From Pelobates cultripes (Eukaryota; Chordata; Amphibia; Anura; Pelobatidae), in assembly GCA_933207985.1 (NCBI GenBank), contig OW240913.1, forward strand, positions 270,162,865-270,226,864: DNA of 64,000 nucleotides, given 5' to 3'. Below, piece after piece: positions 15,837 to 30,800 of the stretch (its first letter is position 1; each line of letters begins with the position of its first letter). Position numbers and translations under genes: made by a program. The notes under the pieces are model-generated. The model searched no databases and was not told the DNA's origin. It saw only the letters and a list, made by a program, of their open reading frames with translations.

Positions 15837-18800
15837 CTGAAAAGAGAAATCAAGGGTAGATTAAAACAATATAGAAGGTCCCCTCTGTTTTGCAGTATAG
15901 ACTGCAAAAAAAAAAAAAAGAAGACATTTTACTTACTTGGACCCCAGTATTGGGCAAAGCTTCTGGCGTGGGCTTTCACGCCTTGCACTGTTATCTGTGC
16001 ACCTCGCACAGTTTAATTACAGGATTCACTTAGAGACCATTTCACCGGCTCAGAGCACACAAGTGCAACCTGAGCTGGGGACAGAGTGAGTGCATAGAAG
16101 GGGGAGGGTTATTTTAACAAAAAAAATGTATTTTATTTTTTTAAAACCTGTGTTTTTAAGGGATAAGATTAAGACATCTGTCACAAGTGTGCTGTGCACT
16201 ACGGACAGATGCAAAATATGCACAGAATTGACACTAGGTAGCCTGGAACAGCGCAACTAACCTCCAGCATACACTTAAAAATAACTATGTATATGCAGTA
16301 TTTCAAGCTGTAACACTGCACATACATACTGTTACCACCATGACCATTTAAAATCACTGAAATGTTCATGGTGGTTGAAGTAACCATTTAAGCTTAGTAT
16401 ATAACAGTTGATTTGTTGTTGTTTTTTTCCAATGAAATTATTTAGCTTTCAAGCCGTTTTTCAACCCCCTCCCTCTACCTTTGGTTTAGGTTTGGTTTTG
16501 TATATTTGTGCATATTTTCTTAACCCTTACCCTTGCTTTAACAAGACAGGCTTTAAACAAATACATATTTGAGGAACTATACAGTTGCAATAGTTCCAGA
16601 ACAAACTTCATGGATCCACATGTGTATCATTGCAAATTAAGCCAAACCTATCTACTTCTAAGTCAGTCTTTATTTTTACAAAAGGAGATTTTTATTCACG
16701 CTAACTGGAGCCTGTATTCACTTTAAAATATATAAACAACTAAAGCTCGGATGTTTGCCTCCAGGAATCTTTTGATAATATTTTAATAAACTAGACTCAA
16801 TAACCTTTCTGATGTCTCTGGGCTCACTGAACTAAGAATCTACTGAATTTTTGGGGGATCATTTAATTCATTTTTATTTTCTATCTTACATTTTTATGGC
16901 TGTTAAAGGAGTGTAATAGCATCTAACAGGATATGAAAAACATTTTGTTCTTGTGCTTAAATAAAAGAAATGGGTCTAAATGACTGACAATACAGGTAAA
17001 CCAACACATTATTATTTTATCTGGGATTCTAAAAATAGAAAAATAATAAACGTTCTTAATGTTTGCAAAGACTGCCTAATTTAAAAGTCACACACGTTAA
17101 ATAAATTTTTTTTAAAAAGTAAAAAGACAAAAAAAAGACTTTAAACTGTTAGTTAACACAACTGCTCTGAATGACTATAACAGTAGTTCTGTGATGATTT
17201 TCAGAATAATAATTTTATTGACCTTTTCTACTTACAGGCTGGCTGTGAATTGGTATATGTTGGTGGTATGCTTGTCTGTCTTCTATGTTTTGTAATGATC
17301 TGCCTCAAACCTTTGCTAACAGTCGTGTGCTCAAATGGACCCTGGCAGTTTAACACCTCCCCAAGAAGGAACGAAATCTCCAGTCTAAGCACATCCAAGG
17401 ATATTGTGGACACAGTATGTTCATCATTTTCTACTATCCAGTTCATCAATATTGCCTAATCTCACTGTGATTGCCGACATGGCTTCTGTTTGGTATGGAT
17501 TACCGGCATGGCCTTTGTTTGGTATGGATTTCTTTGATACACCCGTATTTACTCAAATCTAATGCGCCATCTAATATAATGCGCACCTCAATTTCTGAAA
17601 CCTGGAAGCTGAAAAATGTTTTTGCTGGCGGATGTAATACACATTTATAAAAGAAAATACTACTATATAACATTGTGATATAATGAAAATGTTTATTGCC
17701 ATACACCATAGTAACACTGATGGTATTTCAATTTTAGTGTCACATGTTAAATCTATTCTTTCTGAAGCTCTCTTAAAAGGGACACTCCAGGCACCCAGAC
17801 CACTTCTGCCCGTTGGAGTGGTCTGGGTGCCAACTCCCACTACCCTTAACCTTGCAGCTGTAAATATTGCAGTTTTCATAAACTGCAATAATTACCTATT
17901 TTCAATGCTTTCCTACAGAGAGGTCTAATACGTGCGCGAGGGGAGGAGCGTGGGCGGACCCGAAACCACCGCCGAAGGGACATCGGCGGGGGTCTCAGGT
18001 AAGTCACTGAAGGGATTTTCACCTCTTCAGCAACATGGGATGGGGGATGGGAGGGAGAGGGTACCTGCAGTGCCAGAAAAATGGTTTGTTTTCCTGGCAC
18101 TGGAGTGTCCCTTTAAGGAACGAAAGTTGCCTGTGTGATTTCGCTGGAATGAAATTTACTTGTGTGAATTCACCAGTTTTAATTCTTCGGAATTCAGTTT
18201 ACCAGAAAATTTTGAATTTTGCCCCGAATGGGCCATCAAATCTAATGTTCATCCAAATTTTAGAAACTTTATTTTTCCAAAAAGGTGAGCATTAGATTTG
18301 AGTACATACGGTAGATCTCAAGACACTACCCTTATATGGGTTTACTGAATGCTATAGGAAAGATTGTGAGGAAAATGGAGGTTAATCTGCTTAATAGGAG
18401 AGAGTTGTTTGTGAGTCAATGACTGATCACTGATCATTTTTTGTTCGCAGCTTCCATCACTTCTTTCAGAAGTCCTTGGTACATTTTTTTTTTATAAGCA
18501 CACAAAGTTGTTTTTGCTAACTCCTTTTTCATTTTTTTGTTTTTATAACATTTGCCTTTTCTCAGTGTGAAGGCTTGTTTCACTAAAAGTATGCCTTGTC
18601 CTTTAAGTGTGGTACGAGAAAATCTAGATATGGGTGCCTCCCATGTCCTCGTTTGGCTAAACGCCCAGAAAAGCTCACTGCAGATATGTAAAGTAGTAGG
18701 TGATCAACGTTGTACCTGCATTACTAATAAGAATGGGGCAATACAACATGACCTCCAAGTTGTAAGTGAAGTCTAGACTAGAATGAGACAACAAGACAAG

Positions 18801-21800
18801 TTTTTAGGAAATTTAGATTGGACTTTTTGTATAGGTAATTGACTAGGTATCATTGGTAGAAAGATTGTTGCATGCTTATTAATCAGTTTCCATTCTATAT
18901 TCATGATGGATGTAATTTTCTGGGTTTTCAAATGCTTGCTGCAGCTTTTAAAACGTAAACCGAAGTAGAAGAGTAAATCTCATGTATACCTTTCTTTGCA
19001 AACTGTTAAAGCTCCAGACCACAATATTATTAAAATGAGCTAAAACCAAACCTAGCCTAGTGCAAGGCATCTGTATGGTCGAGTGATGCAGTGTGACTTT
19101 TAAACCTCTATACATTCATACTCACAGTTTTAGGCCTTTGTATTCGTCTTTCTGCTGGCTTACTTGGTTTGGTGTCATCTAGCAAACACCGGTGAAGGTA
19201 GTCTACAGATGCTCCCGGGTCATAATGAAGACACACTGGTGAGGCATTTGAGGCCACTAAAGAAACGGACAATATATTATTTGGTTACTGATTGTTAAAA
19301 TATTCTAGTTTTATTCAAGTTTTGTTTTTGTTTTTTTGCTGATATGAACAGCATTCCCATTGATTATAAAAAAATAACTCACAGGGTTATTCACTAATGC
19401 GAGAATTCAACGTGAATTTCAGATGTAAGGCTAAAAAAAGCCAAACTGGAAACATTCTCTAAGTCAGCTGTGCTTTCAGTCTGGCTACTCTGGACTTACA
19501 TTTGAAATGAACTTTAAATTCTCACTTTAGTGAATAAACCTGTAAGTGTCGATTTACCTTAACTGGAACAAGTTACTACCAAGCTTGGATGACCTTCTTT
19601 ATAGGTTTAACAAAGAACTTGGGGAGATCCAAATGTATTGATGTGATCTTGGTTACAACTTGCCTAGTTATAAAATTAAATAACGAAGGTAAATGTAGAA
19701 AGCAAAGCTATCAAGTATGAACTCTAGGGTGGGCTTAGAAACTAGGAATTTAGTTAATAGATTCTCTGTAATTACTGTCTGAAAGATAATTTTGGTAACA
19801 ACAGCTAAAACTGGGCAGAAAACAGAAAATTCAGCAGCACAATAGCTAAACATAAATACACACTGAATGATCTATAGTATATATAATATGTGTACTCAGG
19901 GCTGTATGTACCGCGAGGCTAACAAAGCATTGCCTTAGGCAACACTTTCCAGGGGGCGGCAAAATGCCCAGGCGAATGCCTTGTTAGCCTCGTTTTCTGG
20001 AGGCCCAAGAGCTGGCAGGCTGGCGAGGGAGCACTGTCCACTGGGCGCTTCCTGCTCAGCTCCCTTGCACAATAATAACACAGGGAGGGAAATACATGCT
20101 ACAAAAAAATGTTTAATATAAATCAGATATGTGGATTAAAGGAGTTCAGGACAGACAGGCCAAAATCAGAATCCGAGCGAGAAGCCATATCCACTTTGTA
20201 GTGTTTCACAAAGGTCTTAAGAGACGACCAATTTGCAGCCAATTTGTGATGCAGGGAGCCGGAATATGACATCAGTCCGGCTCCAGGCATCACTTAGCGG
20301 TGCGCGAGGGAGCTGAGCAGAGAGATCACAGCTCCCTCGCCACCTACTTTAATCGTCTGCCTTCCCGCAAGCCTGCCAGCCCACACGACCAGCAGCCCCA
20401 ATGGACCCCAGGTAAATAATCCACCGAGATCTCCCAAAGTAGGGAGTCTGGGTAGATTTAAATGTAAAAATAATAATAATAATTGTGAGTGTTGGGGGAA
20501 AATGTGTGTGTATGTGTTTGTTTGTCAGTAAATGTATGTGTATTTATCTGTCATTGTGTGAGTGTGTGTATATCTGACAGTAAATGTTTATGAGTGAGTT
20601 TGTGTGTCTGTCAGTAAATGTGTGTGTATATATGTCAGTGTGTCTGTGAGTGAGTGAGTGTGTATGTCTGTCGGGGAGTGTGTGTTGTTCAGTGAATGTG
20701 TGTGTCTAAGTGATTGTGCCTGTCTGTCAGTGAGTTTGCGTGTGTGTCTGAATGATTTCATGTGTCTGTCAGATTGTGTCAAATCAGTGAGTGTGTGTAT
20801 ATGTAAGTGTATCTGAGAGTGTGTGCTTGTCCGTGAGTGTGTGCATCAGTGTGAGTCTGTCAGTCAAAATGTGTTAGTTAACAAGAAGAGGTGTGGCCTT
20901 GGCAGAAAGGGGCAGGTACATATAAATTAGGGGGTGCTCGAGTTGCATCATGCCTAAGGCAGCACTTGTCCAAAATACACTGCTGTGTGTACTGTCCAGA
21001 ATGGCTGAATGAAAATCCTGACGAATTAAATTATAACTTGCAGTGGAATTCATAACTGATGATCCGTAAGGAAGATAAACATTCCACAATCTACTTGTGT
21101 AACTCAGCATTGATTTACCGATCCTAGAGTTTATCACGTATGTAAGCAAACAGTATGTTTCATTATGTACAGTAGAACTGTTTTTTGCAGGTTAGCCCCC
21201 TGAAAACAAAATTGCACTCATAGGATAGATTAGATGTGGTAACACATTCTTAGGGTAGCTTCACCAAAATCACTGGGGGTTGGGGTGAGATGCATGCCAA
21301 ATACTCCTTGGACAACTTGTTTGTTCTCTTCCGGAATAACTTCAGAGAGGTCCATCAGGTAGAAATATAGAAGATTTATGTCTGAATTTAAAAATACACC
21401 ATTAACAAATCCATTTAAATAACTAAATCTTCAGTATTTGTACCTGTTGGATCTTTCAGACGTTTTTCTTGAAGAGGAGAAACAGGGTGTGCCAATATTC
21501 CAAAAGCTAATATTTGGTAGAATATGGGTTGTATTAAAAACTGCTGATGTCAACCATTCACATGACACTGGCCAGATTCTCAACTGGTTGGTTAAAAAGA
21601 ATGAAAGCTAGAAAAACTGAGGATGTACACTTTTTGGTTCATTTACATACTATTATGGAAGATTTATTCATACTTACCCTAATTTTCTTTTCTCCTGGCT
21701 ATTATTCATGGCAGCATTTAACATATGGGTTTAGCGCCTCCCCCTAACCCTCAGGACAGGAAACACAAACAATTAAACAATTAAGCATACCTTCCCCTGG

Positions 21801-24800
21801 TATAATAGGGACCCCAGTAGCCACCACACCTCAGTCAAGTAACAAGAAGAAATCCAAGAGAGGGTGGGAAACCAAATGCTGCCATGAATAAAAGCCAGGA
21901 AAAGAAAATTACGGTAAGTATGAATACATTTTCCGTATTCCTGGCTAATCATGACAGCATTTAACATATCGGATTCCCCCAGCAATAATAACACAGGGAG
22001 GGAAATACATGCTACAAAAATTTTTTAATATAAATCAGCTATATGGATTAAAGGAGTTCAGGACGGAGGCGGAGCCTGGCCGAGCAAGAAAATGGCGGCT
22101 TAATCCCCGAGCTCCGCCGAGGCCTCGCCGTAATCTAACGCCATCGAGTGCACCTGAGCCCCCACACCCCCCCTAACGTCCCCTGTCGCCCACCTTACCA
22201 CAGCCCCTCACCCCCAAATGGGAGGCAGCAGAAAAGCACGCAACTCCGCGGTCGCACCGATCTTCCGGCAAAAGGCCGAGAAGGCCCAGGCGCCATCTTT
22301 AGAGCACTCCCCATCAGACTCCGACTCAGAAATGAGCAGCCAGGCAGCCTCGGACCGGGCAGAGGCTCCACTAACCCGGCGGGACATGAAGGGGTTCCTT
22401 GCTGACATCCGGAAATCGGTCGCGGAGGAGCTGGACAAGAAGCTGGGCCCGATCATGGAGGGAATGGCGGACCTGTCAGCCCGCACACAAGCCACGGAAA
22501 CCAAAATGGCGGAGGCTATGGAGACTGTGCAGGCGCATGGCGGGGAGCTGCAGGCACTCCGTGAACAGCTGCGCTCCCTGGAAGAATCTAACGAAGACCT
22601 CAACAATAGAAGCAGAAGAAATAACATAAGGGTGAGAGGCATACCGGAGACAGTTTCCACCGAGCTCCTGACTGACACCCTCACCGAAGCATTCCGGAAC
22701 CTCCTGCCTGAAGCCTCCAATGCGGACCTGCTAATGGATCGCGCACACAGGGCGCTGAGGGCCCCTAGCAACATCGCAACCACCCCAAGAGACGTGATCG
22801 TGCGGCTACATTTCTTCCATGTAAAGGAGCGCATCATGAGAGCTGCCAGAGAGACCCCCATAGAGGTGGAAGGCGTCCAGGTCCAGCTATATCAGGACCT
22901 GGCGCCGACCACCCTGAAAAGACGACGGGACCTGCGCCCCCTCACGCACCACCTAACCCAGCAAGGCCTCAGGTATGCTTGGGGCCACCCATTCAAGCTT
23001 ATTGTCCGCAGGGAGGGAAGGTTCCACGCCATTTCACGCGCCGAGGAAGTCCCAGCCTTCCTGGATCTCTTGGGCCTGCCACAACTCCCAGAACCTCTCC
23101 ACCCGGCCTCAGCCCTCCCAGCACCAGCAACCAGCCGCAACTTACCGCATAGCCGCAGGGACGGTCTGCATAGTCATACAGAGCTGCAGAGGCCCGATGC
23201 CGCACGCAACTAGGACCCAAGCCGCCGGCACAGCAGGAGCACCAACCGGACACCAGGACATGTACCATACACCTATCTAGGCCACAGAACGACCCCGCAC
23301 TACGCGCTTATCTGCACAAGAGAGCCACCGGCAGTGATCACCCTACGGACACAGGCACCGCCACAACGACAGAGACTGCACTCAGTATGCGCACTCCCAG
23401 CCCCCTGGAGCCCCACCGGCTAAAGACAATTAGGCATCATGATGGACAGATCATTTATGGATGGACACTGGACTCTGGGCCGCAAGTATTACAGGGCAGA
23501 CACACTTGAGTGCTAGACGCCACCAGCAGCAAACCAACTCTCTGAGGGGGGGACACGGGGGAGGGGGGGAGACGGGGGACACGGGGACGGGGGACACGAG
23601 GGGTGCGGGAGGATGACGGGGGGAAGGGGGGGACGGGGGGAAGGGCAGATAGACAGAGGGGGGGTAGACGAGCATACAGGGGACAGGACACACCCGTCGG
23701 ACAGGACCATACATGCACTAAGAGACATGGACTCACACACCAGGTCCACCGCCACAAAACACAATAGACGGGACTCGGAACCTGGGAAACCCAGCCCCCC
23801 GTATACACGCACAGACAGGTGCCTCTATACGCCACCAGCCGCGCTAGACGGACCTGTGCTCTGGGTTGGAAGGCCGAAGCCACAGCACCAGAGCGTGGCC
23901 AGGCCCTGGGCACCACGGGACCCTAAGATGAGCCACAGGGTAGCTGAGAGATCCCCCTGCAGGGAGCCCATTGGCCCCCGGGACGGACAGACCTTCCCCC
24001 GGGATCCCAACCAGTCAGACATGTCCGGACGAGCCTCTACAACCCACTACTCTTAGGACCGTGGAGCATGGGCCCCCTTGCCCAACTACGCTACGCAGCC
24101 CACAGAACTCATGGCGGGGGGCCCAGCCCAGACACAAGCTGATCGGACACGCACCCACCCAGCCCCACACGCGGAACCCACACACATACACTCAGGGGGA
24201 CCACAGATCAGAGCCACTAGAAGGCCCTGAAACGCCACCTGTAAGGGACGGACCCGGCCTCCCTACCCCCAGGACAGCCGGAGACACACGCTAGGACCCA
24301 CCCGGACAGCATCACCTAGGGACCAGCGGGTCGGCCACCTCAATGCCCACTACACCCCCACCCCACACCCGCCAGGCGGAGACACTCGTTGAGGTACGAG
24401 GAGCACCCAAGTCAGGGGCGCCACGACGTCCACCAGCCACTAGTGGACCTCACAGCCACGACTCAGGCCCAACCAGAACACCTCGCGGGCCCCCTGTCCC
24501 CCTACCGGAGAGGCCACGATAGGACAATGCTGGACCCAGGTGGTAACATAACAGATGTCACACACTTGTAGAGCCCAGACCCTCCCCAAATACGACCACC
24601 TGCAAGACGGGGCATAGGCCGCCACCAAATGACCACAGGAATGACACGGGTGGGCGACATATCAACCGAGGGGGCACAGCTGACGCATCACCCTAGACAC
24701 GATCGTCAAGCCTAACACACAAGTAGGCTGATAGGCAATCTTAGCCTAGACACCAATAAGGTTGCAAGGGGGGGAAAAACAGGGAACCACACAGCAACAA

Positions 24801-27800
24801 CCCGAACAGCAGCAGACCACTGACGACTAAGACGCACAGACCCAAGCAATGCGGAGTCAGATGGACACCACGCTCCAGGCACAGCAGTAACACCCAACAC
24901 CACGCAGCACACGCAGGACACCACATAACACACCAGGTGAAAGGATGGTTGCCCATGTATGTTACAAGGCCTAATACTAGGATAACTAAGCTCTCTGTTT
25001 ATATTACCAAAGTTACGAATTGATATGTATTGATGCTGGATTGATGATGTTATAACTATGTTACACAAGCTATGTTGAAGAGTTACCACCACCCGACCTC
25101 TAGACTCAGCGCCACCACACGAGGCGACAACACCTTCCAATAGTAGGAGAAGGGTTGTGGGCCGTCGATCTTAACCGGAGGTCCTTCCTTTCTCCCCCCT
25201 GCCCATGCTCCCCCCGCCCCACAAAGCTCTAAATGCAGGAAGATACCAGGCACCGGGCTGCCCCTCATAATACCCCACCACGGGCAAAGACTCACCGCAC
25301 TGCCACTTACGGTGGAAAGGATGACAGATACAGCAGTGCAGGTCGCAAGGCTGGGCTACCCACCACGGTATGGGGATTTTCCCTTTTTTTTTTTTTCTTC
25401 TCCTTCTTCTCCCTCCCCAACCGGCAAGGGGCCTCACACCCTACCATACAGGGCAGTCACGGTTGCCATGGACCCACGCACCTCCCACACCCCCCACCCA
25501 GCCCTCATTCAGAGCTCAGCCAACACAGCTCCAAACCAGGCAGGCCGAAGGCAGGCGCTGCCACGACTTGCCAAAAACCCTCCCACAGGACTTGCACCTT
25601 CTAATCCCATTGCGCGGATTGGAGAGCGTGCCCTCCCGCCAACCAGACGACTGGCCAGATTGATAAGCCCAGTCAATCCCCACCCCACTCACAGCGACAG
25701 TCCCCGGCCCGCCACGCCCGCGCGCTCGGGGTCCCCCAACCCTCTGCCCTCCCTCACTGCCAAACCACCCACCCCCACACGCCGACCCCCCAACATCACA
25801 ATGGCACCACCTTCCACGAAGATTCGCCTCACGTCCCTCAACGTGAAGGGGCTGCACTCCCCAGGCAAGAGACACGGGATGTTAAGATGGGCTAATCGCA
25901 CAGGCGCAGACATAATCCTACTCCAGGAAACCCACTTCACGGACCAGAAATGCTTCCCCCTAACCAATAGACGCTTCAAAAGATACTTCTTAGCTAACTC
26001 ACCGGACCCGAAGAAAAAAGGGGTGGCAATCCTGTTACGTAACTCCTGCCCTCTAGAAGACATTCACACGCTAACAGACCCCAACGGGAGATACCTGTTC
26101 CTCACGGGAAACATAGGCATGGCCTCGTTCGCGGTATGCAGCCTCTATGCACCGGCCACACCAGACCCCACCTTCTGGAGCACCTTTAAGGCCCATCTCG
26201 GCAGCATCACAGCCAAATACCTAATCGTGGGCGGGGACATGAACGCGACACACGCACCCGCCATAGACCGACGAGCGCAAAATGATACAACGCCGGCCCC
26301 AACGAGGAACGATAAACTATATGCCAGCTTCCTCAACGAGACCATGCTACTGGACATCTGGAGGGCCCACCATCCAGCGGACAGGGACTTCACCTTCTAC
26401 TCCCATACACATCGGTCATACTCGCGGATAGATTGTTTTCTGGTAACACAAACGACCCAGCCCTGGACCACTCACTCACAAATTGGCAACATAACATGGT
26501 CGGACCATGCGGAGATCACACTGGACCTTCAAATCCCACGACTATCTCGCCCATGGCGATGGCGACTCAATCCGTGGATTCTCCGGGACAAAGAAACAGT
26601 ACAGACCATCACTGGTCATCTCCAAACCTATTTCGAGTTAAATGCCACAGAGGACATGGCCCCGACGACAGTTTGGGCAGCGCATAAAGCGACAATCCGA
26701 GGCCACTTGATAGCAATTGCCACGGCCCACAAAAAACGACGCCTCCGGGACCTCACAGAAGCACTGGCCAAACTAACTAAGCTTGAGACACTGCACAAAC
26801 GACACCCCTCCGACACTGTGCTAAAGGAGCTCACAGAGTTACGAGAGCACCTCCGGCAGCTGTCCTCAGCAGACGTGGCACGAAACCTCATGTGGACCAA
26901 GCAGCGCTTCTATGAAAAAGGAAACAAAGCAGATGCCCTCCTGGCAAACTGCCTCAAAAAACGGCAGGACAACAAAAGAATCTCCAAAATCAGAACCAGC
27001 ACTGGAGAGATCACGAAAAACCCAGACAGGATAGCTCAAGAATTCCTACAATATTACACAAAACTATACGACCATGCCGATCCCTCTGGTCCAACAGGGG
27101 ACGAATCCCAAAGAGAAAGAATCTCATCTTTCCTGCGACCGCTCAACCTGCCCACCCTATCCACCCAGGCACAGGCACTGCTGGAAGCACCCATGGAGGG
27201 AGAAGAACTTGCCCAGGTCCTCAAAACGCTGAAACCAATGAAAAGCCCAGGCCCGGACGGCTTTACCGCACTTTACTATAAAACATTCCAGGCCACACTC
27301 ATCCCACACCTGAGCAAAACTTTCAACTCCATACTTCAGGGTCAACGCCTCCCCCCGGACATGCTCACCGCTGACATCTGCCTCCTGCCTAAACCAGGCA
27401 AAGACCAGCTAGAACCAGGCCACTACCGGCCCATATCATTGTTGAACATAGACCTGAAAATTCTTACAAAGGCGTTGGCCATACGTCTCAACACTTGCCT
27501 CCCCCAGCTGATACATCCCGACCAGGTGGGCTTCATTCCAAAACGGCAGGCTTCGGATAACACCAGAAGAGCCTTCAACACAATTTGGTACACCCAAAAT
27601 CGGAACATCCCGGCGGTAATGCTCTCGCTGGACGCAGAGAAGGCGTTTGATCGCCTTCTCTGGCCATACATGTTCCAAATACTTACACATCTAAACTTCC
27701 CGTCCGGTTTCATGAACGCCCTGGAGGCAATATACAGTCACCCCAAAGGGAAACTTCTCCTACCCAACATTGAGGCCCAAACCTTCACCATAAAGAACGG

Positions 27801-30800
27801 GACCAGACAGGGCTGCCCCCTCTCGCCCTTAATCTTCGCTATTTCACTAGAGCCACTCCTACAGGCCATTCGCAACCATCCGGACATCCAAGGCATCCAA
27901 ATCAGACAAGAGAAATACGCGGTGGCGGCGTACGCGGACGATGTCCTTTTAACCCTTGCGGACCCGATACCATCCCTACATGCCACGCTAGAAGTGATAG
28001 CCGAATACTCTAGCTTCTCCGGGTATAAAATCAATCAGACGAAATCCGTCCTCATACCCATAGCGATGGGCCCACGACAAATCCAGCTCCTACGAAACTC
28101 GTTCCCCTTCCAAATCTCCACGTCTCACCTCACATACCTGGGCACCCGACTGTCTCCTAACTTAGAAGACACCTACGACCTCAACTACAGACCACTTCTA
28201 AAAACAGCCCACCAGGACCTCCAACGCTGGGACAAGTTGGGGATCTCTTGGCTAGGCAGAGTCACAACCATCAAAATGAATTTATTACCACGCTTCCTGT
28301 ATCTCTTCCAAACACTACCCATCCCCATACAGAAGAAAGACTTTAAAGACCTTCAGACCGCCATCGACAAATTTATATGGAGGGGCAAACGACCACGCAT
28401 TCGCAGATCAACCATGTACGTCCCCAAAACCAGCGGGGGCCTCGGGTTACCCAACTTCCAACAATACTACAATGCGGCACAATTGGCCCATGTTCAACAC
28501 TGGCACGCTCCCCCGAGCACCAAAAGATGGGTGGATCTGGAGCACGACGTCATGGGTTGGGACCTACCATCATCATATATGTGGGTACCCCCCGTACATC
28601 GGCCACTCCCACCACCCACCTCCCCGGCAATCACTCACACGCTAGAGCTGTGGGACAAATTGAACCCCAAATACGAACTGTCCTCCTTCATCTCCCCGGT
28701 AACACCTATTTACCGCAACAAACTATTCCCACCAGGGATGTTGGCAAAACATTTCCGCGCGTTCGACCAAAGGGACATTTCCAGACTCCTTCACCTATAT
28801 CACCAAGGAGAAATCATAGACTACAAAGACTTACCGGACAGCGATACACTTACGACTGCAGACCATTTTCGATACATCCAGCTGAGAGATCTAGCCAGAC
28901 AGCCAATGATTAAACAAGCGGGGACCTCACCCCCGACACCATTTGAGAAAAGGTGCTTTGACGCACCCTTACACCCAGGACAAATCTCCAGCCTGTACTC
29001 AACCCTGACAACGCATACCTCACACATTAACCTCACCTACATCGCCGCATGGGAACGAGACCTAGGCCCACCGGAGGAATCGAGTGATTGGGCGGAAATT
29101 TGGGAGGCAACAAACTCCTTGACAGTATGCGTCACCCACAAGGAACAGGCATACAAAACGATGTTCCGGTGGTACTTGACACCACACAGACTCCACAAAA
29201 TGGGCCAAAAACCCGACACCCAATGCTGGAAGCTGTGTGGCGAAACTGGCTCATACATACACTGCTGGTGGACATGCCCAAAAATTAAACCGCTCTGGTC
29301 GGCAATCTGTGGTCTCATAGAACAGATCCTCAATAAACCCTATCCGGCGCAGCCGTGGATGATACTACTCAATAAACCTCTGGACTCCCTCACCAGAAGC
29401 GAGAACAAGCTAGCTGCTAGGATAACACTGACGGCCAGGAGAGCGATCGCAGAACGGTGGGCCGACCACCGAATTCCTGCACTCTCAACCATCATCAACA
29501 AGATCATAGAAACCCGAGATCTGGACGAGTTAACCGCGCAGATACACGACTCTTACAAAGCGTTTCATAGAACCTGGGACCCCTGGGACATGAATTACCC
29601 GACGCTGGGCAACATTGAAGTGACATAAAGGCCCCACTGGATAGGCGACCCCACCAGCCCCACTACCAGGCAAATGCCACGGCGCAACCATTCCGCACAC
29701 GCCGGACCCTACACAGGATGCTGGCATCACCCTACACCCCCCACCCCACCAACGCATCACCCCCCGCATCCACTTCCCCCACGGGGGGCCCCGACGGGCG
29801 CGGGCGGGAGGCCGGGGGGAGACAACACTTATGACCCTACCACAGGATTCCCCCGATGGGAGAGGAGGAGGAGCCCCTGGAGAGGAAGGGGCACCCCGGG
29901 AACTGCACCATAGCAGTCCCTGACCCCGACGGACGGACCATAGTCATCCTTCGGGCCGACACGGACCGAAGGGGTGATCCCCACCCAAGACAATCACCCG
30001 CCCTGAGTCCCAGCACCAGACCGATAGGGCCCCAACACGGCACAGCCCCATAGCTCCAACCACCACGATAGACACGGCACTGGACCGCCAAGGCCAGACA
30101 ACAGGATCAGAGGCGGGACCTCTCACCGCATAACGATGGGACAAACCCGTAGACACTAGACCATCACCCCAGGCCCCCCCCCTCCCCCGACTGACCAACT
30201 GAAACCCAACACAAGCAGAGAGGGAGCTAACAGTGAGAATACCCACTCCCCCCCACCTACGAAACGCAAAAGGCGGGCAGCAAAGCTCACCAAACGCACC
30301 CACACCACTCAGTGGCCCCAGCCCCCCCCTTTTTTTTCCCCCCTCTTCCTCTTCTCCCCTCCTTCCTCCTCTACTGCACTCCCTCTCCTCCCCATCCCAA
30401 CAGAAAAGGGAAGAGATAACGCTAAAAACTCACAGGTGCAGCTAGACGATCCCGGGACCATGTACCCCAGTTCACCCCTACCCGGTAAAATGGAAAATGT
30501 ACAGTCATCCAGTTTGGACATGGGAAATACTACGAACTGTACGTGCTCAGCAGCTAATAACAGCAATACTACTTTGAGCGACGTGACAGCGCTAAGAAAC
30601 CTGATACAATTGATGTACCACCAGGTCCAAAATCTGTATGTTACACTATCCATGTACCTTTGAAAATAAAGAATTTATAAAAAACAATTGAAAGTAGGAA
30701 TACCAGTGACATGCTACGGCCATGACTCAGGAAGGTAGCTAAAGGCATGCACCTTAGAGCACGCCACATGATTTACCCGCCCTGCTACAGGCAAGCGGCC

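Larger units (their letters stand above)
19897..20985. mobile_element. hAT-type non-autonomous transposon carrying a DIRS fragment
   Basis: Perfect 8-bp duplication TGTGTACT at 19889-19896 and 20986-20993. The inverted ends (CAGGGCTGTATG / CAGCAGTGTATTT) carry an inner GCCTTAGGC motif near both sides. The interior holds a DIRS fragment (20070-20236), a GC-rich module (about 20237-20410) also present in three other places, and a TG-rich minisatellite (20500-20870). No transposase. Confidence 0.8.

Noticed and set aside
20588..20782. Thr/His/Ser-rich frame
   Set aside because: Translation of the TG minisatellite. The same applies to 35845-36126 and 55276-55836.
22208..22861. 217-codon minus-strand frame
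   Set aside because: Antisense shadow of LINE ORF1.
23451..25140. Several 80-150 codon frames between LINE ORFs
   Set aside because: C/G-rich composition, both strands, no domain; probably non-coding.
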